A DNA stretch of 63,692 nucleotides from an uncultured Prevotellaceae bacterium (GCA_902779455.1 CACZBS010000036.1:1-63692); one strand, 5' to 3'; positions 45,063 to 54,416 are shown, counted from the stretch's first letter. Made by a program: numbers and translations. Notes: generated by a model from the sequence alone, not told the origin.

Positions 45063-45521
45063 ATGAAACGTTTAGCCACACTATTGACCACACTCATGCT
45101 CATGCTCGGAATGCCCGCCATGGCTGACAACTATGCCTATCTGACCATCACGCAGGAAGCTGCCGAGACGAGCATCGAGGTCAACACGATTGACAAGATC
45201 ACCTTCGACGCCAGCGACATGGTGCTCCATCTGAACTCGGGTGCCGAGCAGCGGCTGCCCCTGGCCTCGCTCGAGCGCATGTTCTTCTCGCAGACCGCAG
45301 CCGGCATCGCCACTGTCAGCAAGAGCCGCTCCGAGATGAAAGTGGAGGGCGGACAGCTGCGGCTGACCGTTGCCGACGGTGAGCGCGTCACCCTCTACAA
45401 CGCTAAAGGCGAGCAACTGTTCACCACCACTCGCGACGCCACCTACGACCTTCGTCCGCTGGGCCGCGGCGTCTTCATCGTCAAGATGGGTCAGGAGGCT
45501 CGCAAGCTGATGAACAAATAG
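45063..45521 (+). CDS. Small secreted protein with a T9SS-like tail
   Basis: A 152-residue protein with signal peptide MKRLATLLTTLMLMLGMPAMA. The N-terminal half (ITQEAAETSIEVNTIDKITF) is a short beta module seen in Prevotella secreted proteins. The C-terminal half (GQLRLTVADGERVTLYNAKG ... GRGVFIVKMGQEARKLM) matches a sorting-domain beta sandwich. It is thus little more than a sorting domain. Function unknown. AraC gene begins 31 bases later. Confidence 0.7.
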   Translation: MKRLATLLTTLMLMLGMPAMADNYAYLTITQEAAETSIEVNTIDKITFDASDMVLHLNSGAEQRLPLASLERMFFSQTAAGIATVSKSRSEMKVEGGQLRLTVADGERVTLYNAKGEQLFTTTRDATYDLRPLGRGVFIVKMGQEARKLMNK

Positions 45522-45552
45522 CCCAAAGACCCAACCAACAAAAAACAGACCT

Positions 45553-46431
45553 ATGGCAACACAGACGAGCAAATACATGCTGGCCAGCGAGCGCGACGAG
45601 CTGTGGGGACTGATCATCACCACCGTAGGGTATGAGGAGATCAACCCTGGCGACAGCTATCCGACGCACGGACATGCTGACGGTTACTACTTCGACGTGG
45701 AGAAAGGTCGCGTGCTCAACGAATACCAGCTGCTCTACATCGTCGAGGGCGAGGGCGTGCTCCACACGCGCACCGTCCGCGAGGCCCGGCTGCACGAGGG
45801 CGACATCTTCCTGCTCTTCCCAGGCGAGTGGCACTCCTACCATCCGCTCAACTCACGCGGATGGAAGAAATACTGGATCGGATTCCGCGGCCACAACATG
45901 GACGACCGCGTCCGCGCCGGCTTCCTCTCGCCCAAAAAGCCCATCTATCACGTCGGCTTCAGCGATGTGCTCGTAGGGCTCTTCCGTGCTGCCTACAGGA
46001 GTGCCCAGGAGGAGGCAGCCTACTCGCAGCAGCTCATGGCCGGCATCGTCAACCACCTCATCGGGCGGATGTATTCGCTGGAGCGCAACATTGAGCTGAA
46101 GAACCGCGACCAGAGTCATGTCGACATGATCAACCGCGCCCGCCTGCGCATCCGCGAATCGCTCGAGAGCACGCTGACCATCCAGCAGCTGGCCGAGGAG
46201 CTTGGCGTCAGCTACAGCAACTTCCGCAAGCTCTTCAAGGAGCACACGGGGCTCTCGCCCGCCACCTATCAGCAGGACCTGCGGCTGCAGCACGCCAAGG
46301 AACTGCTGACGACGACCGACATGAGCATCAAGGAGATTGCCTATCGGCTGAACTTCGACTCGCCCGACTACTTCTCGTCGAAATTCAAGCAGAAGACGGG
46401 CCGAAAGCCCAGCGACCTGAGGGCGGGCTGA
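45553..46431 (+). CDS. AraC-family transcriptional regulator
   Basis: A 292-residue protein with an N-terminal cupin sensor (LLYIVEGEGVLHTRTVREAR, FLLFPGEWHSYHP) and two C-terminal HTH motifs (LTIQQLAEELGVSYSNFRKL and MSIKEIAYRLNFDSPDYFSS). AraC proteins with this layout respond to sugars. It resembles RhaR-type regulators of Bacteroides and lies 1.8 kb before the rhaB-like kinase, so control of the deoxyhexose genes is a reasonable guess, not proved. Confidence 0.88.
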   Translation: MATQTSKYMLASERDELWGLIITTVGYEEINPGDSYPTHGHADGYYFDVEKGRVLNEYQLLYIVEGEGVLHTRTVREARLHEGDIFLLFPGEWHSYHPLNSRGWKKYWIGFRGHNMDDRVRAGFLSPKKPIYHVGFSDVLVGLFRAAYRSAQEEAAYSQQLMAGIVNHLIGRMYSLERNIELKNRDQSHVDMINRARLRIRESLESTLTIQQLAEELGVSYSNFRKLFKEHTGLSPATYQQDLRLQHAKELLTTTDMSIKEIAYRLNFDSPDYFSSKFKQKTGRKPSDLRAG

Positions 46432-46503
46432 GCCTGAAACGACAGGCAGACAGCCAAGCATTCCACTCGGATTTATTTTTACAAACGACATACGCCATCA
46501 AAA

Positions 46504-46587
46504 GAAGCGGTGCTTTTCGGCTCGAAAAGCACCGCTTCTTTGATTAAAAAGCGCCGCTTCTCGGCCCGAGAAGCGGCGCTTCATTTT
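46504..46587. repeat. 22-bp intergenic repeat array (copy 3)
   Basis: Four units at 46504, 46526, 46548 and 46570. Here two units are in one orientation (AGAAGCGGTGCTTTTC) and two in the other (AAAAGCACCGCTTC), so the array can fold into a long hairpin between the convergent AraC and nhaD genes. Confidence 0.75.
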
Positions 46588-46694
46588 TCGCAAAGCAAAA
46601 GTCGTCAGAAAATCAAGCAATTAGCCTTTACCAGCCGAATATTCAGAATTTTATTTACATTTAGTCCTCGTCTTCAGCCTCCGGATTGAACGCA

Positions 46695-48023
46695 TTAGAA
46701 GAGTTGTTTCTCCAGCCAGTAGCACAGGATGCCGGCCAGATAGCCCGTGAAGGCAATCCACGTGATGCGCTTCATATACCACCCGAACGTGATCTTCTCC
46801 AGACCCATGACCACCACGCCGGCAGCCGAGCCGATGATGAGCATCGAGCCGCCCACGCCGGCACAGTAGGCCAGCAGCTGCCAGAAGATGCCGTCGACGG
46901 CCATGTCGCCTACCTCGGCCACAGGATACATGCCCATGGCGCCAGCCACGAGGGGCACGTTGTCGACGACGGCCGAGAGCACGCCGATGATGCCCGTGAC
47001 GAGATAATGGTTCCCCGATGTGACGTCGTTGAGCCACTGGCCCAGATCTGTCAGCGTGCCGATCTCCTCGAGCACGGCGACGGCCATGAGGATGCCAAGG
47101 AAGAACATGATCGTGGAGAGGTCGATGCGCGAGAGCAGATCGCTCACGCGATGGGCCATCGTGTCCTCCTCGCCGTGACGGCGATGGAAGATCTCAGTTA
47201 CGGTCCAGAGCACGCCCAGCACGAGCAGGATGCCCATGAAGGGAGGCAGGCTGGTGAGGGCACGGAAGACGGGGACGAACACGAGTCCGCCGATGCCGAG
47301 ACAGAAGATAGCCGTGCGCTGACGGCTGGTGAACTCGCTTGTCTGGATGGTCTCTGAGTCGTCAGTGGTGGCGAAGGAGCCCTTCAGGTGCATCTGCAGG
47401 ATGAATGCGGGAATGATCATCGAGACGAGCGAGGGCACGAGAATCTCGCTGATGACGCCCTGCGTGGTGATGACGCCCTTGATCCAGAGCATGATGGTGG
47501 TGACGTCGCCGATGGGCGAGAAGGCGCCGCCCGAGTTGGCCGCAATGATGATGAGGGCCGCATAGATGAGCCGCTCCTCGCGACTCTGCACGAGCTTGCG
47601 CAGCACCATGATCATGACGATCGAGGTGGTCAGATTGTCGAGGATGGCCGACAGGAAGAAGGTCATGAAGGCCACGCGCCAGAGCAGCTTGCGCTTTGAG
47701 CGCGTCTGCATCGTGTCGCGCACGAAGTTGAAGCCGCCGTTGAAGTCGACAATCTCGACGATGGTCATCGCCCCCATGAGGAAGAAGAGCGTGGAGGCCG
47801 TGTCGCCCAGATGGTGCTGGATCAGTCCGCCGACGTGGCCCGCCAGCCCCTCGGCCGCCACGTCAGGAAAATAAGCCCCGGGAGCCACCATCAGCAGCGT
47901 CCAGCATCCCACGCACATCAGCAGGGCGATGGCAGCCTTGTTGATCCTGGTCACGCTCTCCAGGGCAATGCAAAGGTAGCCCACGATGAAGAACGCGACA
48001 ATCATTACGGTCAGAGTAGTCAT
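46695..48023 (-). CDS. nhaD: NhaD-type Na+/H+ antiporter
   Basis: A 442-residue inner-membrane protein with about 11-12 helices. ANSGGAFSPIGDVTTIMLW and LDNLTTSIVMIMVLRKLV are hallmark ion-transporter (NhaD/ArsB) segments; TGIIGVLSAVVDNVPLVAGAMG is the mirrored repeat. It expels sodium in exchange for protons. A -7 box TACCTTTG (48074-48067, minus strand) lies upstream. Confidence 0.92.
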   Translation of the reverse strand: MTTLTVMIVAFFIVGYLCIALESVTRINKAAIALLMCVGCWTLLMVAPGAYFPDVAAEGLAGHVGGLIQHHLGDTASTLFFLMGAMTIVEIVDFNGGFNFVRDTMQTRSKRKLLWRVAFMTFFLSAILDNLTTSIVMIMVLRKLVQSREERLIYAALIIIAANSGGAFSPIGDVTTIMLWIKGVITTQGVISEILVPSLVSMIIPAFILQMHLKGSFATTDDSETIQTSEFTSRQRTAIFCLGIGGLVFVPVFRALTSLPPFMGILLVLGVLWTVTEIFHRRHGEEDTMAHRVSDLLSRIDLSTIMFFLGILMAVAVLEEIGTLTDLGQWLNDVTSGNHYLVTGIIGVLSAVVDNVPLVAGAMGMYPVAEVGDMAVDGIFWQLLAYCAGVGGSMLIIGSAAGVVVMGLEKITFGWYMKRITWIAFTGYLAGILCYWLEKQLF

Positions 48024-48140
48024 TACAATATCAGTCGTTTTTTTAGGTTAATATTCAAATTTGCCGCAAAGGTACGATAAAAAAATCAAAAAAGCAGGTT
48101 ATATTGTCAAAGTTTGATGTCGAAAAACACAATTTATCAG

Positions 48141-48148
48141 TAATTTTG
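48141..48148 (+). promoter_or_regulatory. -7 box of the kinase gene
   Basis: TAATTTTG lies 46 bases before the ATG at 48194; TTTG at 48113-48116 is slightly far (24 bases). Confidence 0.45.
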
Positions 48149-48193
48149 CACACAACTAATCAGATTACTGCTAACAAAACAAAAAAGCAAGCA

Positions 48194-49675
48194 ATGGAAG
48201 ACAAGAAATATTTCTTTGCCGTCGACCTCGGAGCCACGAGCGGACGAACCATCGTCGGGTCTATCGACGACGGACGGTCGGAACTGGAAGAGCTGACGCG
48301 ATTCCCCAACAACCTCATCGTCCAGGGAGGCCACTACTACTGGGACATCCAGGGGCTCTACTTCGAGATCATCCGCGGACTGAAGGAGGCTAGCCGCCGC
48401 GGACTGACGATCACCTCGATCGGCATCGACACGTGGGGCGTCGACTTCGTCTGCATCGGAGCCGACGGCGCCATCCTGCGCAACCCGCGCGCCTATCGCG
48501 ACCCCGTCACCTTCGACGCCATGGACGACTACCTGAAGCACGTCATCGGCAAGCGCGAGGTCTACGACATCACCGGCATTCAGCTGATGAACTTCAACAG
48601 CATCTTCCAGCTCTACGCCATGCGGCGCGAACAGAACTCGGCACTCGAGCATGCACAGAAGATACTATTCGTGCCCGATGCACTGAGCTGGATGCTGACG
48701 GGCAACGAGGTGTGCGAATACACCATCGCATCGACCTCGCAGATGCTCGACCCCCGCACGGGTCAGCTCGACGAGCGACTGCTGGCCTCCGTAGGACTGA
48801 GCCGCTCGAAGTTCGGCAAGATGGTCCGCCCGGGCACCGTCATCGGCGTACTGACTGACGAGGTGCAGCGGCTGACAGGCATGGGCCCCGTGCCCGTCAT
48901 CGCCGTCGCCGGCCACGACACAGGCTCGGCCGTAGCTGCCGTGCCGGCCAAGGACGAGAAGTTTGCCTACCTCTCCAGCGGCACGTGGAGCCTGATGGGC
49001 ATCGAGACCCGCGACGCCATCATCAACGACCTCTCCTACGAACGCAACTTCACCAACGAGGGCGGCATTGAGGGCACCACGCGATTCCTGAAGAACATCT
49101 GCGGCATGTGGCTCTACGAGCGCTGCCGACTGGAGTGGCCCGAAGAGGTGCGCAGCCTCAGCCATCCCGAGCTTCAGGGACAGGCGATGGCCGTAGCGCC
49201 CTTCCGCTCCATCATCGAGCCTGACAACCAGATGTTTGCCGCTCCGTCGAGCATGATCGGCGCCATTCAGGACTACTGCCGCATGACCAACCAGCCCGTG
49301 CCTGAGACACCGGCCGAGATATGCCGCTGCATCTTCGACTCGCTGGCACTGCGCTACCGCCAGGTGTTCCAGTGGCTGCAGGAGTTTGCACCGTTCCGCC
49401 TCGACGTGCTCCACATCATCGGAGGCGGTTCGCTCAACCGCTACCTCAACCAGTTCACGGCTAACGCCACGGGCGTCACCGTCCTGGCCGGCCCGCAGGA
49501 GGGCACCGCCATCGGCAACATCATGATGCAAGCCAAAGCCGCCGGACTGGTCGGCGACATCTGGCAGATGCGCCAGATTATTGCCAACTCGCTGGAGCTG
49601 GTGCGCTATGAGCCCCAGGACAAGGCCCTGTGGGACGCAGCTTATGACAAGTACCTGACTATCATCAGTAAATAA
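48194..49675 (+). CDS. rhaB: Rhamnulokinase-type FGGY carbohydrate kinase
   Basis: From 48194 (MEDKKYFFAVDLGATSGRT) it has 493 residues; the longer frame starts before the promoter. FGGY kinase landmarks: VDLGATSGRTIVGS (phosphate 1), SIGIDTWGVDFVCI, VAGHDTGSAVAAVPA and HIIGGGSLNRYLNQF (adenosine motif). It phosphorylates L-rhamnulose (or L-fuculose; the two enzymes are close in Bacteroidetes). The RhaD aldolase downstream favours rhamnulose. A GxxExxY element separates it from the isomerase. Confidence 0.85.
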   Translation: MEDKKYFFAVDLGATSGRTIVGSIDDGRSELEELTRFPNNLIVQGGHYYWDIQGLYFEIIRGLKEASRRGLTITSIGIDTWGVDFVCIGADGAILRNPRAYRDPVTFDAMDDYLKHVIGKREVYDITGIQLMNFNSIFQLYAMRREQNSALEHAQKILFVPDALSWMLTGNEVCEYTIASTSQMLDPRTGQLDERLLASVGLSRSKFGKMVRPGTVIGVLTDEVQRLTGMGPVPVIAVAGHDTGSAVAAVPAKDEKFAYLSSGTWSLMGIETRDAIINDLSYERNFTNEGGIEGTTRFLKNICGMWLYERCRLEWPEEVRSLSHPELQGQAMAVAPFRSIIEPDNQMFAAPSSMIGAIQDYCRMTNQPVPETPAEICRCIFDSLALRYRQVFQWLQEFAPFRLDVLHIIGGGSLNRYLNQFTANATGVTVLAGPQEGTAIGNIMMQAKAAGLVGDIWQMRQIIANSLELVRYEPQDKALWDAAYDKYLTIISK

Positions 49676-49677
49676 AA

Positions 49678-50206
49678 ACAAAAATCTCCAAAAATCCAAT
49701 AAAAATCTGTATGCATCTTTACGACAAGCAAGATTACTTAAAAAGGATGTATGAAATCATTGGTGCTGCAATGGACTTATATAACGAGTTGGGATTCGGT
49801 TATTCAGAGCCTATCTATCAGGAATGTATGTCAATTGTATGCAGTGAAAAAGGTATTCCCTGGGAACGGGAGAAATTATTGAAAATGTATTTTCACGATA
49901 AAGAACTGAATAAAACTTACAAGGCGGATTTTGTGTGTTTCGGTGATATCATTGTTGAATTAAAGGCCGTGTCTGAACTTACAAAGGATCATAGAGCACA
50001 ACTATTTAACTATATGCGAATTACAGATTCTTGTGCTGGAATCCTTATCAATTTTGGTAATCCCGACAGACTTATTTCTGAAAGGTATTTCTATGACATT
50101 TTAGCTGGCGAATATAAATATGTCACTCGCTCCACTAATTAATTTTGTAGATTTTTTGTCCTTGAGTTAATAATTGATTTTTGTTGAATTTTTGAGAGAT
50201 TTTTGT
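49678..50206. mobile_element. Repeat-armed GxxExxY element 2
   Basis: The left arm 49678-49707 is three AAAAATC-type units (10-11-base period). The right arm 50176-50206 is its reverse complement with a few changes. A single GxxExxY gene fills the interior, which is far more AT-rich than the surrounding rha genes. It starts within 3 bases of the rhaB stop codon. No transposase gene. Confidence 0.55.
49711..50142 (+). CDS. GxxExxY protein (PD-(D/E)XK-like) 2
   Basis: A 143-residue protein with GYSEPIYQECM (GxxExxY) at about residues 29-39 and a nuclease-like core YKADFVCFGDIIVELKAV (Asp...E-L-K). It is clearly homologous to the 38629 protein yet divergent, so not a recent duplication. Low GC. 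Function unknown; the recurrent repeat arms suggest a link with DNA mobility. Confidence 0.85.
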   Translation: MHLYDKQDYLKRMYEIIGAAMDLYNELGFGYSEPIYQECMSIVCSEKGIPWEREKLLKMYFHDKELNKTYKADFVCFGDIIVELKAVSELTKDHRAQLFNYMRITDSCAGILINFGNPDRLISERYFYDILAGEYKYVTRSTN

Positions 50207-50252
50207 CCTAACGATAATATAAACACATTGTTAAAGTAATATTTAAGTAATT

Positions 50253-51683
50253 ATGGCAAAACCATTAGTTGAGACAAAAGCCCGCGTGGGCGTATTCAGC
50301 ATTGCGCTGCAGGCCTATCTGCCACAGTTCCCACAGCTCGTACCTGAGTTCGAGCAGCAGTATGCAGACTTCAAGAAGACCCTGCCCGACACGATCGAGA
50401 TCATCGACGGAGGCATGGTGACCACCAAGGAGCAGTCGATGGAGGCCGGCGACAAGTTCCGCGCCGCCGACGTCGACCTCGTCATCCTGCAGATGCTCAC
50501 CTACTGCACCTCTTATAATATGCTGCCCGCCGTGCGCGACCTCGACGTGCCCGTCGTCATCGTCAACGTGCAGAAGAAGCTGGCCCCCGACTACGACAAG
50601 ACCGACATCCCCACATGGCTCGGCGAGCTCTATGCCTGCGGTGCCATCGGCGAGATGGTGGCCGACCTGAACCGTGCCGGCAAGCGCTCGGCCGTCATCA
50701 CGGGCGTCGTCGAAGGCGGCGACCCCGAGGTGCAGCGCGAGATTGAGGACTGGTGCCGTGCAGCACAGGTGCGCCGCCGTTTCCGCGACACTAACATCGC
50801 ACAGATCGGACGCCCCTACCCCGGCATGATGGACCTCTACATCGACGAGACCAACCTCTATCACCGCATGTTCGTCTACACCAAGCAGTTCGACTGGGAG
50901 CAGATGTGGGCCATCGCCGACAACATCACTGACGAGCAGGCCATCCGTGCCAAGGCACAGGACATCCTCGACACGTTCGAGATTGAGGGCGGCGGCACCA
51001 TTGAGAAGGTATGGGACATGGCCCGCTACGTCGTAGCCTTCGAGCAGTGGGTCAAGGACGAGAAGCTCGGCATGATCGCCTCCCACTATGCTGGCTTCGC
51101 TCAGGGCGTGGCCGGCAAGCTCGACTCGATGCTCATCCCCGCCTTCTCGATGCTCATCAAGCAGCACACGGCCTGCGCCGTCGAGGGAGACATGAAGGTG
51201 GCCATGGCCATGTCGATCCTGAAGACCATCTCGGGCACGGGCACCCTGGCAGAGATGTACTCCATCGACTTCCCGAAGGACATCTGCATCATCGGCCACT
51301 CCGGCTCGGGCGACTACGACATCTCGCAGGCCCACAAGCCGACGATGAAGATCGTGCCGGTCTTCCACGGCAAGACCGGCGGCGGCTACCTGACGCAGTT
51401 CTATCCGCCCACAGGCCCCGTCACCTATCTGGCCATCACGCAGGACCGCAACGGCATCTTCAAGTTCGTCGTGGCCGAGGGCGTCAATGAGGAAGGCCCC
51501 ATCTTCATGTTCGGCGACACCAACATGCGCACGAAGTTCTCGCTGCCCTGCCGCGAGTTCGTCAACAAGTGGAGCGAGGCCGGCCCGACCCACCACATGG
51601 CTGCCGCCGTCGGCCATCATGCCGACACCATCCTCAAGGTGGCCAAGATCCTGAATATCAAGTGCGACATCGTCTGCAGATAA
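50253..51683 (+). CDS. L-fucose/L-arabinose isomerase-family protein
   Basis: A 476-residue protein of the L-fucose/L-arabinose isomerase fold: N-terminal Rossmann-like domains (VGVFSIALQAYLPQF, VDLVILQMLTYCTSY), and the metal-site region with CAVEGDMKVAMAMSILK (Glu, Asp) and a late His in GPTHHMAAAVGHH. Given its neighbours it should interconvert the aldose and ketose of a deoxyhexose, feeding the kinase. It is not the classical RhaA family, so the substrate (rhamnose, fucose or another) is open. Confidence 0.8.
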   Translation: MAKPLVETKARVGVFSIALQAYLPQFPQLVPEFEQQYADFKKTLPDTIEIIDGGMVTTKEQSMEAGDKFRAADVDLVILQMLTYCTSYNMLPAVRDLDVPVVIVNVQKKLAPDYDKTDIPTWLGELYACGAIGEMVADLNRAGKRSAVITGVVEGGDPEVQREIEDWCRAAQVRRRFRDTNIAQIGRPYPGMMDLYIDETNLYHRMFVYTKQFDWEQMWAIADNITDEQAIRAKAQDILDTFEIEGGGTIEKVWDMARYVVAFEQWVKDEKLGMIASHYAGFAQGVAGKLDSMLIPAFSMLIKQHTACAVEGDMKVAMAMSILKTISGTGTLAEMYSIDFPKDICIIGHSGSGDYDISQAHKPTMKIVPVFHGKTGGGYLTQFYPPTGPVTYLAITQDRNGIFKFVVAEGVNEEGPIFMFGDTNMRTKFSLPCREFVNKWSEAGPTHHMAAAVGHHADTILKVAKILNIKCDIVCR

Positions 51684-51690
51684 TAATGGC

Positions 51691-51790
51691 CGAATGGCGT
51701 TATCCCGAAATATCGAGATAACGAAATATCGAAACACCGATATAACGAAATAACGAGATCTCGATATGACGGAATAACGCCCATTCGGGA
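51691..51790. repeat. 100-bp palindrome of CGA octamers
   Basis: Between about 51707 and 51790 CGA recurs every 8 bases (CGAAATAT, CGAGATAA, CGAAATAT, CGAAACAC, CGATATAA, CGAAATAA...). The ends CCGAATGGCGTTAT and ATAACGCCCATTCGGG are reverse complements. It fills the gap between isomerase and MFS permease. Confidence 0.85.
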
Positions 51791-51804
51791 AAACAGAATA
51801 AAGT

Positions 51805-53139
51805 ATGGCAAAGAAAAGTGGAAGCTTGAAGAGCACCCTGGCGGTGTCTCTGAACAATTATCTGGATGCGGGCGCCATCGTGGCCGGATCAAGCGGCATC
51901 ACGCTCTGGCAGAACTACCTCGGGCTGTCCGAGATGCATCTGGGATGGCTCAACGCCCTGAGTGCCAACGCGCTGGGCGCCGCCATCGGTGCCATCATCG
52001 GCGGATTCCTGGCCGACAAGTTCGGGCGCAAGTTCATCTTCACCTACAACCTGCTGGTCTACATGCTCGGCGTGCTCATCGTGATGTTCTCCTTCAGCTA
52101 TCCCATGCTGCTCGCAGGATTCCTCATCACGGGCATCTCCGTCGGCGTGGGCGTTCCTGCCTCATGGACCTACATCTCTGAGTCGTCAGAGGTGGGCAAC
52201 CGCGGCCGCAACATCTGTATCTCGCAGATGTCATGGGGCCTCGGACCCATGTTCATCCTCTTCTTCGGCATGCTCCTCGCTCCGGGCGGCGTGCTCTATG
52301 GCCCCGTGGAGTCGTTGGCACATGCCATCATCGGCGCTGACGCGGCGCAGGCTGCCGTCGAGGTCTTCTCCTCGCGCGTGGTCTTCCTGACGCTCTTCAT
52401 CGTCGCCTTCATTGCCTGGACCCTCCAGCGTCAGCTCGAGGAGAGCAAGGAATACACGGCCCAGAAAGCTGTCGACAAGAGTGGCATCGTGGACAACATC
52501 AAGATGCTGTTCACCAACAAGATAGCCGTCAAGACCGTCGCCTTCCTCGCTGCCATCTACCTGTCGTGGAACCTCGTGGCCTCGGTGATGGGCTTCTTCA
52601 TGCCTCACATCTACGAGACGGCCGGCGGACTGAGCAACGAGACAGCCAACATGCTGAGCTGCGTCAGCTGGGTCTTCGTCGTCGTCACCACGTTCATCAT
52701 CTCGTTCTTCGTCGACAAGGTGGCCCACCGGTTCTTCTATGTCTTCGGACTCGTGGCCGCACTGACGGCATGGCTGCTCATCATCGGAGGCGGCGTGCAG
52801 ACCATCGGCGGCATCTGGCTGTTCACCATCCTTTGGGGCATCAACAACGGCAGCTCCGTGCAGATCTTCTATGCCCTGTGGGGCTCTGAGCTCTTCCCGG
52901 CCAAGTTCCGTGCCGGCGCCCAGGGACTGATGTTCTTCATCGTCCGCGGACTGTCGGCTCTGTGGGGCCTCATCTTCACCTTCATCTATGGTGAGAACGG
53001 CGAAGGCTTCACCCTTGCGGCCTACTGCATGATAGCCCTGCTGGCCGTGTCGCTCGTCGTCGGTCTGCTCGGCATGCCCAACACGCGTGGCCGCTCGCTC
53101 GACGACATCGTCAAGGAGCGCTATGGCGAGGAGTTCTGA
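51805..53139 (+). CDS. MFS sugar transporter
   Basis: A 444-residue inner-membrane permease with 12 predicted helices. The motif A loop GGFLADKFGRKFIF lies after helix 2, and ASWTYISESSEVGNRGR is the sugar-porter-like loop before helix 5. It probably imports the deoxyhexose processed by the adjoining isomerase, kinase and aldolase. The substrate is inferred from context only. Confidence 0.85.
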   Translation: MAKKSGSLKSTLAVSLNNYLDAGAIVAGSSGITLWQNYLGLSEMHLGWLNALSANALGAAIGAIIGGFLADKFGRKFIFTYNLLVYMLGVLIVMFSFSYPMLLAGFLITGISVGVGVPASWTYISESSEVGNRGRNICISQMSWGLGPMFILFFGMLLAPGGVLYGPVESLAHAIIGADAAQAAVEVFSSRVVFLTLFIVAFIAWTLQRQLEESKEYTAQKAVDKSGIVDNIKMLFTNKIAVKTVAFLAAIYLSWNLVASVMGFFMPHIYETAGGLSNETANMLSCVSWVFVVVTTFIISFFVDKVAHRFFYVFGLVAALTAWLLIIGGGVQTIGGIWLFTILWGINNGSSVQIFYALWGSELFPAKFRAGAQGLMFFIVRGLSALWGLIFTFIYGENGEGFTLAAYCMIALLAVSLVVGLLGMPNTRGRSLDDIVKERYGEEF

Positions 53140-53198
53140 GGAAAAGCGGATAAAAAACAATCGATTTCGCTGAGAAATGCGTTTTTTCGTCACAAAAA

Positions 53199-53230
53199 TT
53201 TGTTTTGTACGAAAAAACGCATTATCTTTG
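53199..53230 (+). promoter_or_regulatory. Promoter of the OmpA-like gene
   Basis: TTTG (53199-53202), a 20-base spacer and TATCTTTG (53223-53230) match the consensus; ATG at 53273. Confidence 0.7.
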
Positions 53231-53272
53231 CAACGGAAATTAAATGTCATTTAATTCTATAAACAATTATTT

Positions 53273-54352
53273 ATGAAGTACAAATTTATTCTTACCATGA
53301 TGGCTATGTTCTTTGCCATCAACATGAATGCTCAGCAAGAGAGCAATTATCCTCATGCCTTCATCGGCGTGCAGGGTGGTGTGATGAGAGCCTACAATGG
53401 TGAAGGTATCGACCGCAAGTGGAGCCCCATGGCTGCGCTGAACATCGGTTACAACTTCACACAGGTGTTCGGTCTGCGCCTGCAGGCCAATGGTAGCACA
53501 TGGAAGGCTGAACTGCCCGGCGGTGACGAATACAAGAGCAAGATCGGCAACATCGACCTCGACATGATGTTCAACCTGTCGAACGTGTTCTTCCCCAACC
53601 GCAACAATCTGGTCAACGTCATTGCCATTGCCGGAGCCCCCTTCAACCTGGCCGTCCCCCACTCTTGGGTTGACAACTATGCCTACAGCATCTCTGAGGG
53701 TGGCGACCGCTGGAACACAGCCTGGAAGGTCGGCGGCCAGCTCGACTTCAACATCGCCAAGCACTGGGGCTTCAACCTCGAGGCCGGTACCAACTATGTG
53801 CGCCAGAAGAACGAGGGTCTGCACGACAACAACAAGTGGTGGCCCTACGCCATGGCCGGCATCACCTACAAGTTCGGATTCAAGAAGGCCAAGAAGGCTG
53901 CTCCCGTAGCTCCCGTCGTGGCTGAGCCTGTCCAGGAGCCCAAGGCCGAGCCCGCTCCCCAGCCCAAGAAGGAAGAGCCGAAGCCCGCTCCCCAGCCCAA
54001 GAAGGAAGAGCCGAAGCCCGTCGTGAAGCCTGCCAAGGTGGCCGAGAACATCTTCTTCGAACTGGCCAAGAGCGACGTCAAGGACGTTCAGAACAGCAAG
54101 ATCGACGCCATCGTGAAGTTTGCCAACGAGAACCCCAACGCCAAGATTTCGCTCGTCGGCTATGCTGACAAGGGTACTGGCACGACGGCCATCAACAAGC
54201 GTCTCTCCGACCAGCGCGTGAAGACCGTGAAGGACATCCTCGTCAAGAAGGGCATCAAGGCCAGCCGCATCTCGACAGAGTCGAAGGGCGACACCGTGCA
54301 GCCGTTTGCCAACAACGACGACAACCGCGTCGTCATCGTGGTGGGCGAGTAA
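53273..54352 (+). CDS. OmpA-family outer membrane protein
   Basis: A 359-residue protein with signal peptide (ILTMMAMFFAINMNAQ). Residues ~25-205 form an 8-strand OmpA-like barrel (MAALNIGYNFTQVFGLRLQA ... YAMAGITYKFGFKK). A Pro/Lys/Glu linker with two near-identical copies of QPKKEEPKP spans ~210-250. The C-terminus is the peptidoglycan-binding OmpA domain (LVGYADKGTGTTAINKRLSDQR). It tethers the outer membrane to the wall. It uses less biased, probably highly expressed codons and has its own promoter and terminator, so it is independent of the sugar genes. Confidence 0.93.
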   Translation: MKYKFILTMMAMFFAINMNAQQESNYPHAFIGVQGGVMRAYNGEGIDRKWSPMAALNIGYNFTQVFGLRLQANGSTWKAELPGGDEYKSKIGNIDLDMMFNLSNVFFPNRNNLVNVIAIAGAPFNLAVPHSWVDNYAYSISEGGDRWNTAWKVGGQLDFNIAKHWGFNLEAGTNYVRQKNEGLHDNNKWWPYAMAGITYKFGFKKAKKAAPVAPVVAEPVQEPKAEPAPQPKKEEPKPAPQPKKEEPKPVVKPAKVAENIFFELAKSDVKDVQNSKIDAIVKFANENPNAKISLVGYADKGTGTTAINKRLSDQRVKTVKDILVKKGIKASRISTESKGDTVQPFANNDDNRVVIVVGE

Positions 54353-54380
54353 TCGCTCCCCCACCCCTTTCCAACGATTA

Positions 54381-54416
54381 AGCCCCCGGCGCTTCACAGC
54401 GGCGGGGGCTCTTCTG
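54381..54416 (+). terminator. Terminator of the OmpA-like gene
   Basis: AGCCCCCG (54381-54388) pairs with CGGGGGCT (54403-54410), with inner GCGC/GCGG pairs, followed by CTTCTGTTTC. Confidence 0.75.

Noticed and set aside
50265-51857. 530-codon minus-strand frame opposite the isomerase
   Set aside because: Shadow frame; it has the antisense amino-acid bias and runs through the palindromic gap, while the plus frame is a recognised isomerase.
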